Assembly: GCF_037975245.1 (NCBI RefSeq) | Contig: NC_092566.1 | Span: forward strand, 3,350,001-3,414,000 | Length of the DNA stretch: 64,000 nt | Direction of reading: 5' to 3' | Source: Apostichopus japonicus | Lineage: Eukaryota > Echinodermata > Holothuroidea > Aspidochirotida > Stichopodidae | Shown here: positions 47,101-62,100 of the stretch, piece after piece | How the letters are laid out: the number at the start of each line of letters is the position of its first letter | How positions within the stretch are numbered: the first letter of the stretch is position 1 | Position numbers and translations under genes: made by a program | Notes under the pieces: model-generated | The model's input: the letters and a program-made list of their open reading frames with translations, nothing else | Told to the model about the DNA's origin: nothing | Databases searched by the model: none

Positions 47101-50100
47101 CTCTGAATTTGTCTCATAAAGTACTATGTGTTTCTGTGTAAAGACACTGCTATACATCGTTGTACTTGTGTATTTTGCATAGTATTTCTCTGAATTTTGG
47201 ACTTGTATAGCAAATTGACCATTTTGCATAGCATTTCTTTGAATTTCGTCCCTTATAAAATACTATGTGTTCCTGTGTAAAGACACTGCTATACATCTTT
47301 GTACTTGCATAGCAAATTGACCATTTTGCATAGCAGCATTTTGCGATGCGATACTGGGATAAATTATTCCCTGTGCAGTTCCCTCACTGTTCTACTGTTG
47401 GAGTGGTACCTAATTGGTCTATATAATATAGTCTCAGATATGGGGTTAATTCATAACGGGATAAAAGTAATAATCTTGTCTCGTATGTGGAATTTTACTA
47501 AAGAGGATTGCTCATGTTGTTTTACATCAGGTCATCAGGCCTCAAAATTAAGGCTATCTACTGGCTAAATGCCAGTGGATTTTGCTGTTTGCCAGTAGAA
47601 AAAAATGCACTTTCATTTTTCTGCCGGTAGAGTCTGCTAACAATCGACAGTGAAACAATAGGCATGATATTGTGTACCTAACATATTTAAGCCCTGTAAT
47701 ACTACTCATTATCAGCAAATATGACTAGGCTGCTCCAATAAGCTTGTCGAGTATTACATGTGCCATAATTCTGGTAGATACCACTAAGAATTTGTCTTTA
47801 GTCACTTGAGTTTTTACAAACTTTCACATTTTAACAAAAACTGACTAAAGTTGTGAAATTCTAGGCTGGGAAATGTACATATTCACAGCGCTAAAGATGA
47901 GGGTAGCCAAGATGAGGGTAGGTTGGAAATTAAGTTGAATGTTCCATTGCAAGGTTTGATCTTCCTTTATTACTGATTTGATACAGCCTACAAATAATCA
48001 TGACAAAATTGCTATATTACAGTTGTGTTTTAAATCACTATAATACAACAGTATTCAGTGATCCTACGGAAATTGACTTGTTTCTTTTTACGTAAGGCTG
48101 GATTCGGTAAGTGATGTCACCTATTTGCAAATAGGAAACGTGTATCCAAGGATCATCAACAGAAATAAATATGGCAAGCTCTTTCGCTGTATGATTTATC
48201 TTTTAAATTTTGTACTTTTTTCTCAACTATTATTAATTTTTGTCTCTTGGAATACTCTTTTAGGTAAAGGTTGTCTTTCTGCTTGTATCTGGAATATGAA
48301 TCATCGTGTTCAAGGCCTCACCATAATGGAAATAGTGGAGATGTGCTTCACCGTCTACAGTCTTCTCAAAGACTCGAGTGACAAGACAGCGATCTTAGTG
48401 GACGACTTCAGAACTAGCGAGGGTTACGTCTTTCTGACTGACTTTGCACTAAAGTAAGTACATGAGAGAGAGAGTGATCCATTCAGAAAGAGTAAATGTA
48501 TAGAGATTATGGTCGGTAGGTCAAAGGTTAGGAACAGCTGACTCTCTTGAAGACTAGAAGTCAGAAAAAATCAAATTCAAAAAGAAAAAGAAAAATTTCT
48601 AAAACCGGGGAATTTTGGTGTTAGGAGTTATGTAATTCATATCAGAAAAGATAATAATTTAGTGTCTTTATTTGAAGCTGCATGTCACAGCAAAAGGGAA
48701 GACCACTGTCATTAGAACAGTAAATTTTCGGCCCATTTGCAAAGAGCTCATGTGCAGTGATGAGTTTCAGCCAATGTTCAAAAAGTTTTTTTTTAGCCTA
48801 TGTGAAGAGAGTTTTTATCCCAAGTGCAAGAAGTTAATAAAGCGCATGGTCAAGTAGAGAGAAATAAAAGAACAATAAATACAGCAGAGGCTTCTTGATC
48901 ACAACTTTGGAATGGATATGATCACAGCCTGATCATGCTAAATAATACAATACTCATAACAAGATATGTAGTACGACTTCAAAAGCATGAGTACAAGTAT
49001 AATCCCCTCCCCCCCCCTTGTGAGTACATTTATGAGTACAAGGCTGGAAGACCCAAGTACGAGTACCTAATCTTGTACTAGTATTAATATCAGATTTCCT
49101 ACATTCCACAAGTACAAGCACATTGGTTTGAGTACAGTTATATTCTCTCTGTTCTGAGTATTAGTATGAGTACAATGTTGGAAGCACAAATACGAGTACT
49201 TAATCTTGTACTAGTATCAATACTAGATTCCTACATGCCACAAGTACATGGGTATGAGTACAGTTATTATTCTCCCTGTTATGAGTACATTTATGAGTAC
49301 AAGGCTGGAAGACCCAAGTATGAGTACTTAATCTTGTGCTGGTACTTAATCTTTTACCATTATCAATACTAAATTTCCCTACAATCCAAAAGTACAAGTT
49401 CATGGATATGAGTACAATTACTATTTCCCCTGTTATGAGTACATTTATGAGTACAAGGCTGGAAGACCCAAGTATGAGTACTTAATCTTGTGCTGGTTCT
49501 TAATCTTTTACCAGTATCAATACTAGATTCCTATATGCCACAAGTACAGGGGTATGAGGGGGAGTACAAGAGTGGCAGTACAAGTACAGGTGACTATGCT
49601 AGACCATGAAAAACAAGCAAAGAGCCACTTTAAGTCTACTCAATAACTGTCTGATCAACAAAACTCACTCTACCATTGCAGGAATTGTTTGACTGGGAGT
49701 AATACTTCAGGAATAGTACCTTATGGAAGCACCAAACTATTCTCACACACAAGTACCATATTGTTAAATATCATTGTATTACATTAATCCCATTGCTAAT
49801 CTCCTATTATGCATTCTCAATTTTGAATGTATCAAAATAGACCAGCTAGTCACACAACCATCTCTTTCTCTCCACCTCTCTTCTGATACTGTAGCTGATA
49901 TTTTGCAAGATTTTCTACTAGTCGACTAACTTGATACATTTATAAAACAAGAAATTATTCCATGGGGACCTCATTGTTTACTCCATTAGCAGTAATATAG
50001 ATTCATAAGTCACAATCAAAGCCATTTATTCTCCCCTTTTCATAATACAAAAGTAACAGAACAATTAATATGGGAAAGAATTTTGATTTTCTACTTCAGC

Positions 50101-50109
50101 TATCACTCA

Positions 50110-50144
<35 letters not shown>

Positions 50145-53100
50145 CTACCCTGCCCATCGGTGAACTGTATAGAACATATAATTAAAACAGTACCCTTCAT
50201 TGATTATTTTCGTGCTTACTGAACAGCGGAAGAGAATAAATAATTCTGTACTCATCTATAACGATATCTTTACAGTGAAATATAAAACGACACAAAATGC
50301 AATTAAGAAATGGTACATCCACTATTGTTAAAACACAATTTTGGTCATCAAAAGGTAATAAAGTCTGGTCAATAATCTATCATAATTTAATCACCAGGAG
50401 AATAATCTTTTCAATATTTTTACAATATAATTATACCCTTGTAAGTGTGAATTAGTTGCATACTAACCCACACTATACAGAGCCTCAGTTCATTAAGTGT
50501 CTTATGTATTGTATTTATACCCATAACTCAGCAGTGTTATAAAGTTCCAAAATGCAAGGAAAGTGTTTATCTCCTGGCTTGTTCATATTTTTTTTTTTTT
50601 TGAAGAATTGTTTTTGTTTTATTTTGGTTGTCTTATATGTTTGTTTGTTAGCAGTGGAAGTAGTTCAAATTTAGATACACTTGATGGCTGGGAAAGTTCT
50701 ATAATACAAATGGGAGAAAAATGTAAACTCCTCATTTCTCTGCTGTCACCTGTTCTCCTCATTTCTCTGCTTTCTCCTGTTCTCCTCATTTCTTTGTTTC
50801 TGTTCTCATTTCTCTGCTTCCCCCTTTTCTCCTCATTTCCCTGTTCCCCCCTTTCCTCCTCATTTCTCTGTTTCAGTTCTCATTTTTCTGCTTTTTGCTG
50901 TTCTCTTTATTTCTCTCTTTCCCCTTTTCTCCTAATTTCCCTGCTTTCTCCTTGACTCCTCATCTCTCTGCTTCCCCTCTTCTCCTCATTTCTCTGCTGT
51001 CACCTATTCTCCTCATTTCTCTGCTTTCTCCTGTTCTCCTCATTTCTCTGTTTCTGTTCTCATTTCTCTGCTTCCCCCTTTTCTCCTCATTTCCCTGTTT
51101 CCCCCTTTCCTCCTCATTTCTCTGTTTCTGTTCTCCTCATTTCTCTGCTTCCCCCTTTTCTCCTCATTTCTTTGCTTTCTCCTATTCTCCCCATTTCCCT
51201 GTTCTCCCCTTTTCTCCTCATTTCTCTGTACCCCCCTCTTCTCCTCATTTCTCTGCTTTGGTCTTTTCTCCTCATTTCTCTGCTTCCCCCCTTTCCTCCT
51301 CATTTCTCTGCTTCTGTTCTCATTTCTCTGCTTCCCCCTTTTCTCCTCATTTCCCTGTTTCCCCCTTTCCTCCTCATTTCTCTGCTTCTATTTTCCTCAT
51401 TTCTCTGTTTTCTCCTGATGTCCTCATACTGTGCATGTATAGAATATGTTAATATTGTTCGATAATGTACATAGTAAAGCTGTACAGGTTACATACATAC
51501 ACACACGGAAAATCTCACCTAAACTGGATGCTTGACAAAACGAAACAAACTGCTTTGCTGGTTTCTCTTTCATCCAATCAGTTTATTTCACACCTGAAGT
51601 GTTTTTCTGAAGGTTTTTACCCTAACACTCTTTGATTTTTAATTTTTTTATATTTTTTATGTTAGTTTATTTTGGTGTCAACAGATTTTTCTCTGTAGCT
51701 TATAAGTGATTTATGGTTTGAGGTTTTTGATTCCTTGCCGGAGGCTGAAGGGAACTATGTGATGGTGATGGTGTGTGCGGTCGTGTGAGAGAATGCATGT
51801 GTGTGTGTGTATTTGACACTTCCTCGTAACCAAGGATAACTGGGGTACATTTCATATTTGGTATGTAGACCTCCCCTTACGTAGAAATGATTTGGACTTG
51901 TTGTTGATATTGGCCAATTGTCATTTGAGGTCAGCATGGGTAAAAAGTTTGAAAACATTGGTCACACAATATCTCAAGAAGTGGAAGTTGCAGGAAGTAC
52001 AAACTTGATACTTTATTGGAACAGGTTTAAGATGTTGTTTAAGATGTCATTTCTATCTAAGTCGGAAATTACTGCACAATATCTTAAACAGCTCTGAATT
52101 CTCAATATTAAGACCTCAGGGATTTATGTAACAGAACACTTGACTGTAAGCCAGTACATTTGCCCTTACTAGTGCTTGGTATTCCAAAAGGACATTTAGT
52201 GACAGATATTGTCCAAATATTTGCCCAGATATGAAGCTGATGGACTGTCATTTGAAATCTCAACCATTCCTGATGAATAACTTTTCTGTGTCAGGATTTG
52301 ACCTTTCCTCTCTTTTAAGTGGCTGAGATGGTTTTCCACTTTCACTTTCCACTTTCACTAATGACTGTTATCTGTCATCAACTTTCAGAATGGTACTACC
52401 TTTGCAATGATCAAGTTATCTAGAACTCTTGTCTGATGTTCTGGTACTTGACTTCAGGACCCATTTCCTCAGTTTGCTCTTTCAATTAGGTGATTCCATA
52501 ACAGTATAAACTTTCAAGGCAAGGAAACCCAAAAATTTAAATTTGTGCTTCATATTCCCAAAAAAATTGTATAAACTCTGTTATCCACACTGGTTATTTG
52601 CAAATAATTTTTTTTTTTTTTAGCTGACTAGGTATTTCATAGATGTATAGGTTTCTGTTGAATTTTACTCCAGATCTTTGTGCAAAGAAATGAAATAGTT
52701 TATCAGACCTGGAAATTGAAAGGTAGAGGAGGAAATTAGTGATTAAGTTTCAATTCCTAGAAACTTACATCAATCATTATTAATTTTACAGCTGGGTGTA
52801 AGCAAAGAAGACAATGTAACATTTGCCCATCACAGTGCCACCAACATAATCCTGATCTCATTACAGTGACCCTGTAGCAATTAAGAACGTCAATTTGAAT
52901 TAATCTTCTGCAAATTGCTGTTGCAGTGTTGTCAACTGTAGATGGGGGGCAACTTTGTGCACTTTATGGATAAATCGTGTCCCAATGGCAAAGAGGAAAA
53001 CGTGAATAAAATTTACCCAAAATGAGGAATTAAGGTTTACATGAATTTTTGAAGGGACAGAATAGTAGTGTTATGATAGGGTTTTCTTTTCAAATAATTT

Positions 53101-56100
53101 ATTTGTCAATGAAACTGACATATCGGAATAATGATGCTTGAGAAAGCAAAGATACAGCTAGAAATTTGAATTTGAACCAATGACCTTGAGCATCGGCGTA
53201 GGAGACCAATTTGATTAGGGGGGGGGGGGGCTGTAACGACTTGCCCCAAAAATATATCCAACATTTTGTGCACATCATATAGGCATGAATCAGTTATTAC
53301 ATCACATGCCAATAACATACAGTACAATAATTAGATTTATTGGAGGTACAATAATAATGATAAAGTAATATAAGTTTTACCATTGAAAAACACATTGCAA
53401 ATTATATTTCTTTCAGTAGGTGCCCGAACAATTCTCAGCATATTGCCCAAATTTTTTCAAAAATATTTGGTTGGGGGCTGCAGCCCCCCCCCAATCCCCC
53501 CGCCTTCTACGCCTATGACCTTGAGGCTAACAAGTCAATTAGCTGTGCCAGCTTAGCTTTGCGGGTCAGTGGTGATCCGTATTAGTTTGCTTCCTGTTAT
53601 CCTAACCAAAATGACCACTGAAGATGATCACCTGGACAAGACAATTTTCTCTATTTATTAATTTCATATCTGACTTGAAAAGCCCTTGTAATGACTGGTT
53701 CAGCAATGTCATGCTTGTATCATCTTAAGGTTAGGAACTGTTTCGTAATGTCAGTAGAGAGTGCCTCGAGGTATAATAAGTGGGTATAGAAGGGACTTAA
53801 CTATTTTATTTGACCAACGTTGCATTAATTACTGTATACATGTGTTTAAATGAATTTTTATACACATGTCCATACTTCATGCCAATCATTGAGTAGTTTT
53901 CTTCAGAATTATCTAGCACAGCTAAAGGAGTAAAGATATTCAATGATTAAAAACTTGCTATCCTGTTGCTTCAGGAGACTTTATTTGAAGATCACATAGC
54001 ATGCTTAGCTCACTTACCTGTCTTCTCACAACCTCAGCAGGCTTGTCTTATCGTACCTACAGTAGACTAAACTGGGTATCTCTTCTACTTTGTAGCACTG
54101 TACACTGTAGTAGAAAGTCACTGGCAAATTTTAGTGGCTTAGTATTCACCAGATTCCTCAAATGAAAAAATGGTTCCAACGTACATTTTGTTGACGTGCC
54201 AATGTTTGGTCCAAATGTATCATTCTACACCTTTTCTTTCTTTCTCTACAACTTTTGCTACCATAGAATTACACGGTCTTTTCATTACCATATTAAACAC
54301 TCATGAATTCATCTTTCAGACATTTGGAGGCTCAATAATAAAAGTGACTGGATTGCTAGTTTAACACACAGACCATTTGACAGTGGTCACTGCAAAAGAG
54401 ATGATTTTAATATTTAGTATATTTCCATATTCCCAGATTGGAAGAAATGACAACAGAAGAATCGAAACATTCCATGCGGCATTTAATGTTTCTCATGGCA
54501 TCATTGACGTCATGCGGATTCCGAGAACTCAGGCCCAACTCCGCTGTTCTCGAGGCTCCCTTCCAACTGCCGGGATTTACATTCCCAGTACCATCTGGTA
54601 AAGGTATGTCGCATTAGTTCTCAATTGTTGATGTTAATAACTGACCAAAAGAACCCCCCTCCCCCCCCCACCAAAAAACCCATTTCATTGGGATGTAACC
54701 CAGAAAGCAAAAGGGAATGGATTTCAAGAGAAAAATATATATTCCAATTGGCATATGACTCCTGGTAACACTGTATGCAAGTCACTTTGGTGTCTGACCC
54801 CACCCCCACCCCCTGCGGAGAAATAGATTTCTACGAAGAAACCCTCAATATATGGTTGGACTACTCAGTTGATAGAGCATTGGACTTGAAATTCTGGTTT
54901 GAATCATGTTTTAAGCAAAATTTTCTTGGCTCTTTTCAAATCATTTAAATATCGAGAACCACACCACCCCCCTCCCCAGTCCAATTCAAATTTCTTGGTT
55001 GGTGCACTATGATTTAAAGATCATTTATGATTACATTTAAGCAAGGCAAATTTTTTAGGATCTTTTGCTTCTTGGTTGCCGGGACAGCAAGTTGTGTGGA
55101 GAAACTCTGCAAACTAACAATGACCAATATGTACACTGTACGAGGGATGTGTAGGTTTGGTCAATAGAACACCTATATGTACACTTTAGGAGAGATGTGT
55201 AGGTTGGTGAATGAAATACTTCTTTGTGGGTGATACCAATTTATTACTTTGTAAACCTATTTTGGGATATTTAGTTCACAATTCATCTTGAATTTGATGT
55301 TAACAACTAATTTCCCATGGGACAACCTCCAAAGCTGATTTTGGTTGTCCAGACAGAAAAATTTGGTTGTCTTAGGGCACTTAAAAAAAATTGCCCTGTT
55401 TAAATATCAAACTATGCTTTAGGGATGAGTTGGAAAATGTTAACTCGTAAAATTGTTTTCCTCAAGTACTCAGTCGTCTAGACAACAAACTGCCTCACTG
55501 ATGAACGCAAATTATTAATAACTTAAATTAATTACTTGCATTACTTGGATCTAATTTAACACATAACCTATGATAGACAAATTCCCAAAGGATTACAAAA
55601 AATAAGGTTATTATCTGGAAAATGTCATAAAAACAGATCTTATAAAACAGATCGTATAATATTGTTTCATTTTTGTACAAGTTTTCTTCATATTATGCTA
55701 AAATAATAAAGATGGTTTGATGTTTGTTTTATAACAGTGTAGAATTTTACAGGGTTATCAACATACCATTGGGGTGAGGGGAGAGGGGGAAGGGGAAGGG
55801 GAGAGAGGGAGGGGAGAGGGGAGGGTGGAGGGGAGAGGAGGGTGGAGAGATAGCAGAAAGATCCTATGAGTATATCATAAAACTGAGGTGACAGGTGTTA
55901 TATCTTTTTGTGACCAACTTATCTCACCTTGATGTCCATTTCAATTTCAGGAGCTCATTACCCTCTTAATGAGCTTACCAATATCATTGATTTAACACTT
56001 CACTTTTTTTTTTTTTTTTTGTAGGTCAGAGTGTTAGAAATCTTCAGGCTTTCCAAGTTTTGCAGACTGTCTTCCTCAAGGTATAGTGCTATGACTTAAA

Positions 56101-59100
56101 TCTGTTTTTGTTTTGTGTAAACGTCCATCGGAAGCTGGTCTTTCATTTAAGTCTCTACAATCTTTTTCATGCCGAGGTTTAATTTGTCTGACACTTTGGT
56201 TATTAGTTTTGACTGTTCAAGGAATGACCACGCTCATAAATGAATATAAGGGTGTGAGTTATGAATATTAGGGTGTGAGTTATGAAATTAAATCTCACTT
56301 AATCTCCAATTATCCTTTAATTTGTGTTTGCATACTTTAGACATGTAACATTTTAAGAACAATATGTGTACCTAGTCTACTGTTATGTGTTCTGCCTACC
56401 TAAACATTTAAACAGAGTATCTGTCCTTGTCTCCTATACAACTAGGGGTACCCCCCCACCCCCACTGAAGTCAAGCGATCCCCTCCTTTGTATCATTTCT
56501 TATATTGCTTGTTGATTACTGGTTCCAACTGTTGAAAGTTGACTACTGTCTATATTTTTGCTTACCCCTTTAACGTTTTTTTTCCAGTTTCATCGTTATA
56601 ATTATAAGGTTCGTCCCAAAAAAGTTTCAAAACCTAAAGCGACTGAACAGGACTGCATCCCATACACATCTGCTATACTGTCTATATGCCTTTCTCTTAA
56701 GAAACAAACCAGATTCCAGCAGATGAAAATCACATAAGCATTTGTAGTGGTAAAACTTTAAAATTGTGCAATTTGAAAAGAAGAGGAAGTGGGTTTTGAC
56801 CTTGAGGTGAATCAGCAGGGGGGGGGGGCACAGTGCTAAAATGTTACCAACTTTTGTTACTAGGCTAGGTACATTGGAGTGCACATGTTGAATGGAGACA
56901 GGTAAGTATAGTCATTTGTAAATTTATTTCCAAACCACTGAAAGCTTGGGCTGTACAAATCCCAACCCAACCTCCAGCTTTTATGCTGTATGTAAAAACC
57001 TATATTGTATGTATGTATTTATGTATTTTAGATCCTCCTGCTAGCAGGAACTCACGGAGAAGCCTCATTGGCTTATCAAAGCTGCAAGCTGACCGAAATC
57101 AGTCTCTTAGATTCATATTTAACGTCCATGATTTTCAATTGTTAACAACACTGTAACTGGATAACATACATTAATCTTAGAGTGACTTGAACCGGGGGAC
57201 CTTAGAACTGGAAGGCACCGGCGTTAACCACTGAGCTAACACTCCACAGTTTGTGTGATATTGTGTGATAGATATTTTGTGTGATACATATTGTGTGATA
57301 GATATGAACAAAAAATGTAGTTATGAGTGAACGATTTATTTGCAATTCATTTTCTTAAACAGGCTCGAACAGAGCAACTTTGCAAGGTGATTCTGGAGGT
57401 CATAAACAACATTTATAATTCAGACAGCGCCAACTATTTTGTCTTGGAACCCCTTCACACCATTTCACAATTCATTGACCAAATGTCGGAGAAGCCACCC
57501 CCCATACAGAGGATGATCTTGGAATTATTGGAGTTTGTCGTGGAGAGGCTAAACTTTGTACCTTACAAGGAACTGATCAGCCTGAGCTTGCTGCTGAAAG
57601 CTGGGAGGTATGTTTCCATGGCTCTTATGCAAAAAAAGTAATAAAAATAGAAAACAGAGGCCAGAATAATATAATGGTCTCGATTGAAATCGTAGAGTTG
57701 GTCTTGTGAAGACAATGTTAAAATCTGAAAATATTCAGATATTCTACGCAGGTGTTTTGCAAATTTCATCTAATTGCAGTGCTCCAAAGAGATGTTGTTT
57801 TAGAACTTGGTAAGTTTTTTGAGATCTGTCTGTCAAGGGACTAGATTAGTCCAGTTTTCCCAGGGTAGTCCTGTTCAACAGATAAATCCTACATTCCTAC
57901 AGGAGTGGCCCCAGTTAGATTCTGTGATGTCATCGTACAATGGCTCTGGCAAATGGTTTTTTCTCTTTTCCTGTAATGTTTTGCTTGGTAAAACTAACAA
58001 CTGCCAGCCTGTTTGAGTGTCTTCTTGGCATAAATGAGTTACTAATGTAAACCCACCTACTTGACAGTTGTGCAAGTATGTAAATGCCAGAGACAATTAG
58101 AAATACACATGAAACATACCAAAGTTACATTTATGCAGCGAAAGCATTTGTAGCACTATTTAATAGAGTTTGGTTCTGCAAGTGCACTGTTACGCATTCA
58201 CTAAATGTTGGGTGTCCTTCTTTCAGACACTTCTCATGGAATGCCTTTAGAAGTTCTTCAGCAATGTATCCCGTTGTGGTTGTAAGGCATTGTCTCGTTT
58301 TCTCAACAAAGCAGAAAAGAATAAGATTAAGAGAAAACTTAATTACCATCGAGCGTTAAGTCTGCAGAATTTCTCGACGTAATTTTGTGTTGATGGAAAA
58401 GATGAGAAGAATGAATACTGTTGTTTCTTGTTCCTGATTTGCTCCTCCTCTGTTCCTCATCCCTTGAGATGTTCAAAAGTTTTCCTTTCTGACAAAATCC
58501 AAGAGCTATCTGCCATTAAAACATATACAGACATTAGAGATGACAGATGCTCCCAAAATATGTAACAAAAAAGACATAATTGGTGTCCATGTGTTCTTTA
58601 ACCAGTAAAGATAATTACATTAAGAGTCCGAAAAGTAAACATAAACTTGAAGAGTAACAAGCACATAATTGACAAATACGTTTGAAATGTTGAATCTCAC
58701 TGGGACCTTTCCCGCTCTGACACAATCTAAATCATTGACAAGCTTCAGTAACTTTTGTGGTGAGAAATAGCCGAAGGGGGAACAGAACCTTTTCAAACAT
58801 GGTAGATAATTTACGATTTATTTTCGTCTTCATGTTGAACTCTTCTCTGTGTTACATTTTTTTTAAACCACGTATCTGGGTAAAAAGACATAATCGGGCA
58901 TCCTTGGCAGTAATGCAGTGTCGTGTACTACTGTTGGATATGCTCCTCTCTTTGAAATGCAGCTTAGCTACAGTTTTCATTTTTCAGCTTTGTGTTCCTC
59001 TTCAGTGTTTATACTATTCTTGGTGTGATGTTATCCCTTTTATGCTGAGCTTATTTCTCATAGAAGAATTCCCCACAATTACAACGGTTGTGTTGAAATG

Positions 59101-62100
59101 TTTTGATAATTCTTCGCAAGAAATTTAAATGTTGTCTGCTTTGAACATGTTTTAATTTATTGATAACTTGACAGAAGAGTTTACCATTCCTAAGAAGTTT
59201 ACTTTGAGCCTTGCAAGCAGTACAAGAGGCTTGTTTCAATGGAGACCCTTTAAGCTGTTTTTAACTCTGTAAAGGGGAAAACCCAACTCCTTTAAAGTGA
59301 CATGTTGAAAAGTGAAGATCTGTGACAATTCCATTTGTTTAGGGATAAGAGACAAAAACAAGATTGGGAATGACAAGAAATAGTTATTTTATGCTGAAGT
59401 GATATTAATTCTTGTGGAAAAAAAGTGAAAATTGAAAGAAAACACTGTATTGACACATAGATGTCATTTTTATATCACACTCCTTTCTCAAACACATGGA
59501 CGAATTTAATGAAAGTGTATAATACATCTGAAGGAAATTTGGGACTCTAAAATTGGTCATTGAAATAAATTGAAGATCTCAGTTAACAGGAATCACTTAT
59601 AGTTTGATGTTCAAAGTAGCCTTTTGCATTGACTTTGCAATCCCCTCCTAACCTCCCCTCCCCACCCAATTCCCTTCCCCTTTTCCATTAGTGCCATGGA
59701 AGGAACACCTTTTGCTAGCTATTCCAGTTTCTTGTTTAAATAAGATATTTTCTTCCAATTGATAGCCCTTCGTGTCATTTTCATGTTCAGAATTTCATGG
59801 AACTGTTATCTACTAGTTGCTTAACGATCTTTTCATTTTGAGAATAGTAAACAAAAAAATAACATTTGCTATCTGGCTACAAATGATGAATCAGATCTAC
59901 GTTTTAAATTTGTCCAAAAAAAAAAAAGGGATAAAAAGAAGATACCTGTGAGAAAGTTTGAATATGGTCGTTGGTGCAATGATTTTACAAACACGGCTCA
60001 GAATTGTAAATAAAAAACCCTTGACTTTTCAGCCCTAAAGCCTTACCAAACAAAAAATTGATTTGATTCTGCATAAAACCTCTTATCAACAAACATGGCT
60101 ATCCTCCTTCCCAACAGGTTTATGTTCAGGGAAAACTATCGAAAGGACCCTCGCAGTGTTGTTCTTCTACTGACTCACCCAAATGACTTTCTGTCGGTCG
60201 AACAATTCCACTCGTAAATCACGTCAACTTTTTTTTACTTCTCGTTCATTTTTGCCCGCTTTTGGAAGTCATTTTCCACTTCACTCCTACTTATCTTACG
60301 ATTGGCAGTGCTTTTACTCTGAAATCTGTTTCTTTGAGTATTAGAGCATGCAAAAATTGGAAGTTTTTTTTTCCTCATAAAAAGGAATTCACTTGGTGTA
60401 AGGGTACTCCTGATTACGAATAGCATGATGAATGATAGAATTGGTCATTTTGCTTTCACATTTAACCCTTTGCAAGCTTTGATTCAGTTGGCTGGTTTGA
60501 TCTCTCAATTTTTTTTTTTCCAATCTGCATTTTGCCAGTTTTATTTTGTTCAAAAATATTGTAGAGTGACTGAAATATCGACATGTTATTTGTCGGGGTG
60601 ATTATCACATTACAAGCTGCTGACAACACTGGTCATGCAGGCTCGTACACTTACTTTATGAAAACTAGCAATATTTATGACTAATGAAAGTGACTCAATC
60701 TTGCCAAAGAAGTACTCCCCCTCCCTACCCACCTACCCTTTTTAGTGGGCCTTTGCTTTTAACTGGTAAATTATGATTGATGAAATTTTTTACTTCCTGT
60801 TAGTAATTTTGCACAGTGACAGTTGAAAAGGTAATTCGTTCGGCAAAAGGGCTGAATGGAGATGTGTAAACATGTCACACTATGAAATATGTTCAACATT
60901 CTAAATTGAAATGTTCATATTTTATTGCTTATTTGTAACTATTTGAGCTTTAGAGATTACCCAAAGATTTAGGAAAGTGGTATTAGTAATGATCAATGGC
61001 TCCAATCGGATATGCTATAAAATATTCTGAAACATTTTTTGTCATCTTTATTAAAAAAAAAAATTTTTGTAAGGCTTGTCACAACACCAATGACTTTCAC
61101 CCAACATTTTCCATGCAATTTAGCTCACATCAAGGTTTGTATCTGATGAAATTTTTTGTAGGGTGAATCTGAATGATAATAATTGTGTTGGAGGTGACAA
61201 AGGCTTTTACATGGTTGTCAACATCTGTTGTTACTAAATGCAACCCCCAAAAATAGGGGGAAAAAAAGGGAATTTCAGAAGTATTTGGGAGGTGGGAGAC
61301 AACATTACAATCACAGCTATCTGTTTTGAAGCTCCAGCATGTATATAGTCACACGAATGTCGTATCCTTGTAATGGTTAAGTGAAAGTATATCTTTGGAA
61401 ACTCGAAAGCTAAAGGTTGTCCTAATTGCAATAAAAACACTGGCTGTTTCTCTAGCAACCTGCAAAATATGACAGTTGCTTGTTACCGCTAATATACCAT
61501 TTAGCCAAATATTCTTCTCTGTTTTTATGGATTAAAAAAATGTTTTTCTTAAAGTAGATGCTAGAAAGGGGGAGACCTACCACTTTTCAACTAACATGAA
61601 CCTTTTTGGGAATTGTGTTTACCTCATCAAAACATACTATTGGGATGCTTTAAGACCATGCAAATGAATTTTACATCTTAAAATAGAAGAATTATTGTTA
61701 AATCAGGATATTTTACCAACCTTTCGAATTTCACATCTTAAAATAGAAGAATTATTGTTAAATCAGGATATTTTACCATCCTTACCACCTCGCCCATTGT
61801 CTTGTTCATTAACCCTCCCACATTACCCACATCCCACTTCCCTTCGCTAAACTCCAGTTCAACTCCTTACTTTTAATTTGATAAAATTAAACTTGTTTTT
61901 GTCTCTGTCTCTGCTCTGGTGTTAGATGACATTTTATTTTCAACTCTTCATAGTCAGTTTGGTAAAAAAAAGTTTTATTTACCAAGATCCTTTTAGTCTC
62001 GGAACCAAACAGCTCCTTGTTGTGGCATTTATTGAATAATAATAATAGTTAATACAGTATATGTGTATATAACAGGACAGATGTGTTTGTCGTTGCTAAA

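Larger units (their letters stand above)
48454..54436 (+). other. WDFY3 intron after coding exon 5 (6.0 kb)
   Basis: Holds a ~130-155-bp array, a (TA)n run, a pyrimidine array, a hAT-like MITE and a diverged 118-bp unit, listed separately. 49591-50110, 51426-53182 and 53526-54005 contain nothing I can name. Confidence 0.75.

Noticed and set aside
50563-51465. Ser/Pro/Phe-rich frame of up to 185 codons and its Lys/Arg/Glu-rich antisense
   Set aside because: Pure product of the pyrimidine array; no independent coding signal.
54377-54601. 74-codon plus-strand frame over WDFY3 exon 6
   Set aside because: It is in the wrong phase; the frame carried in from exon 5 gives the WDFY3-like LPGFTFPVPSGK sequence instead.
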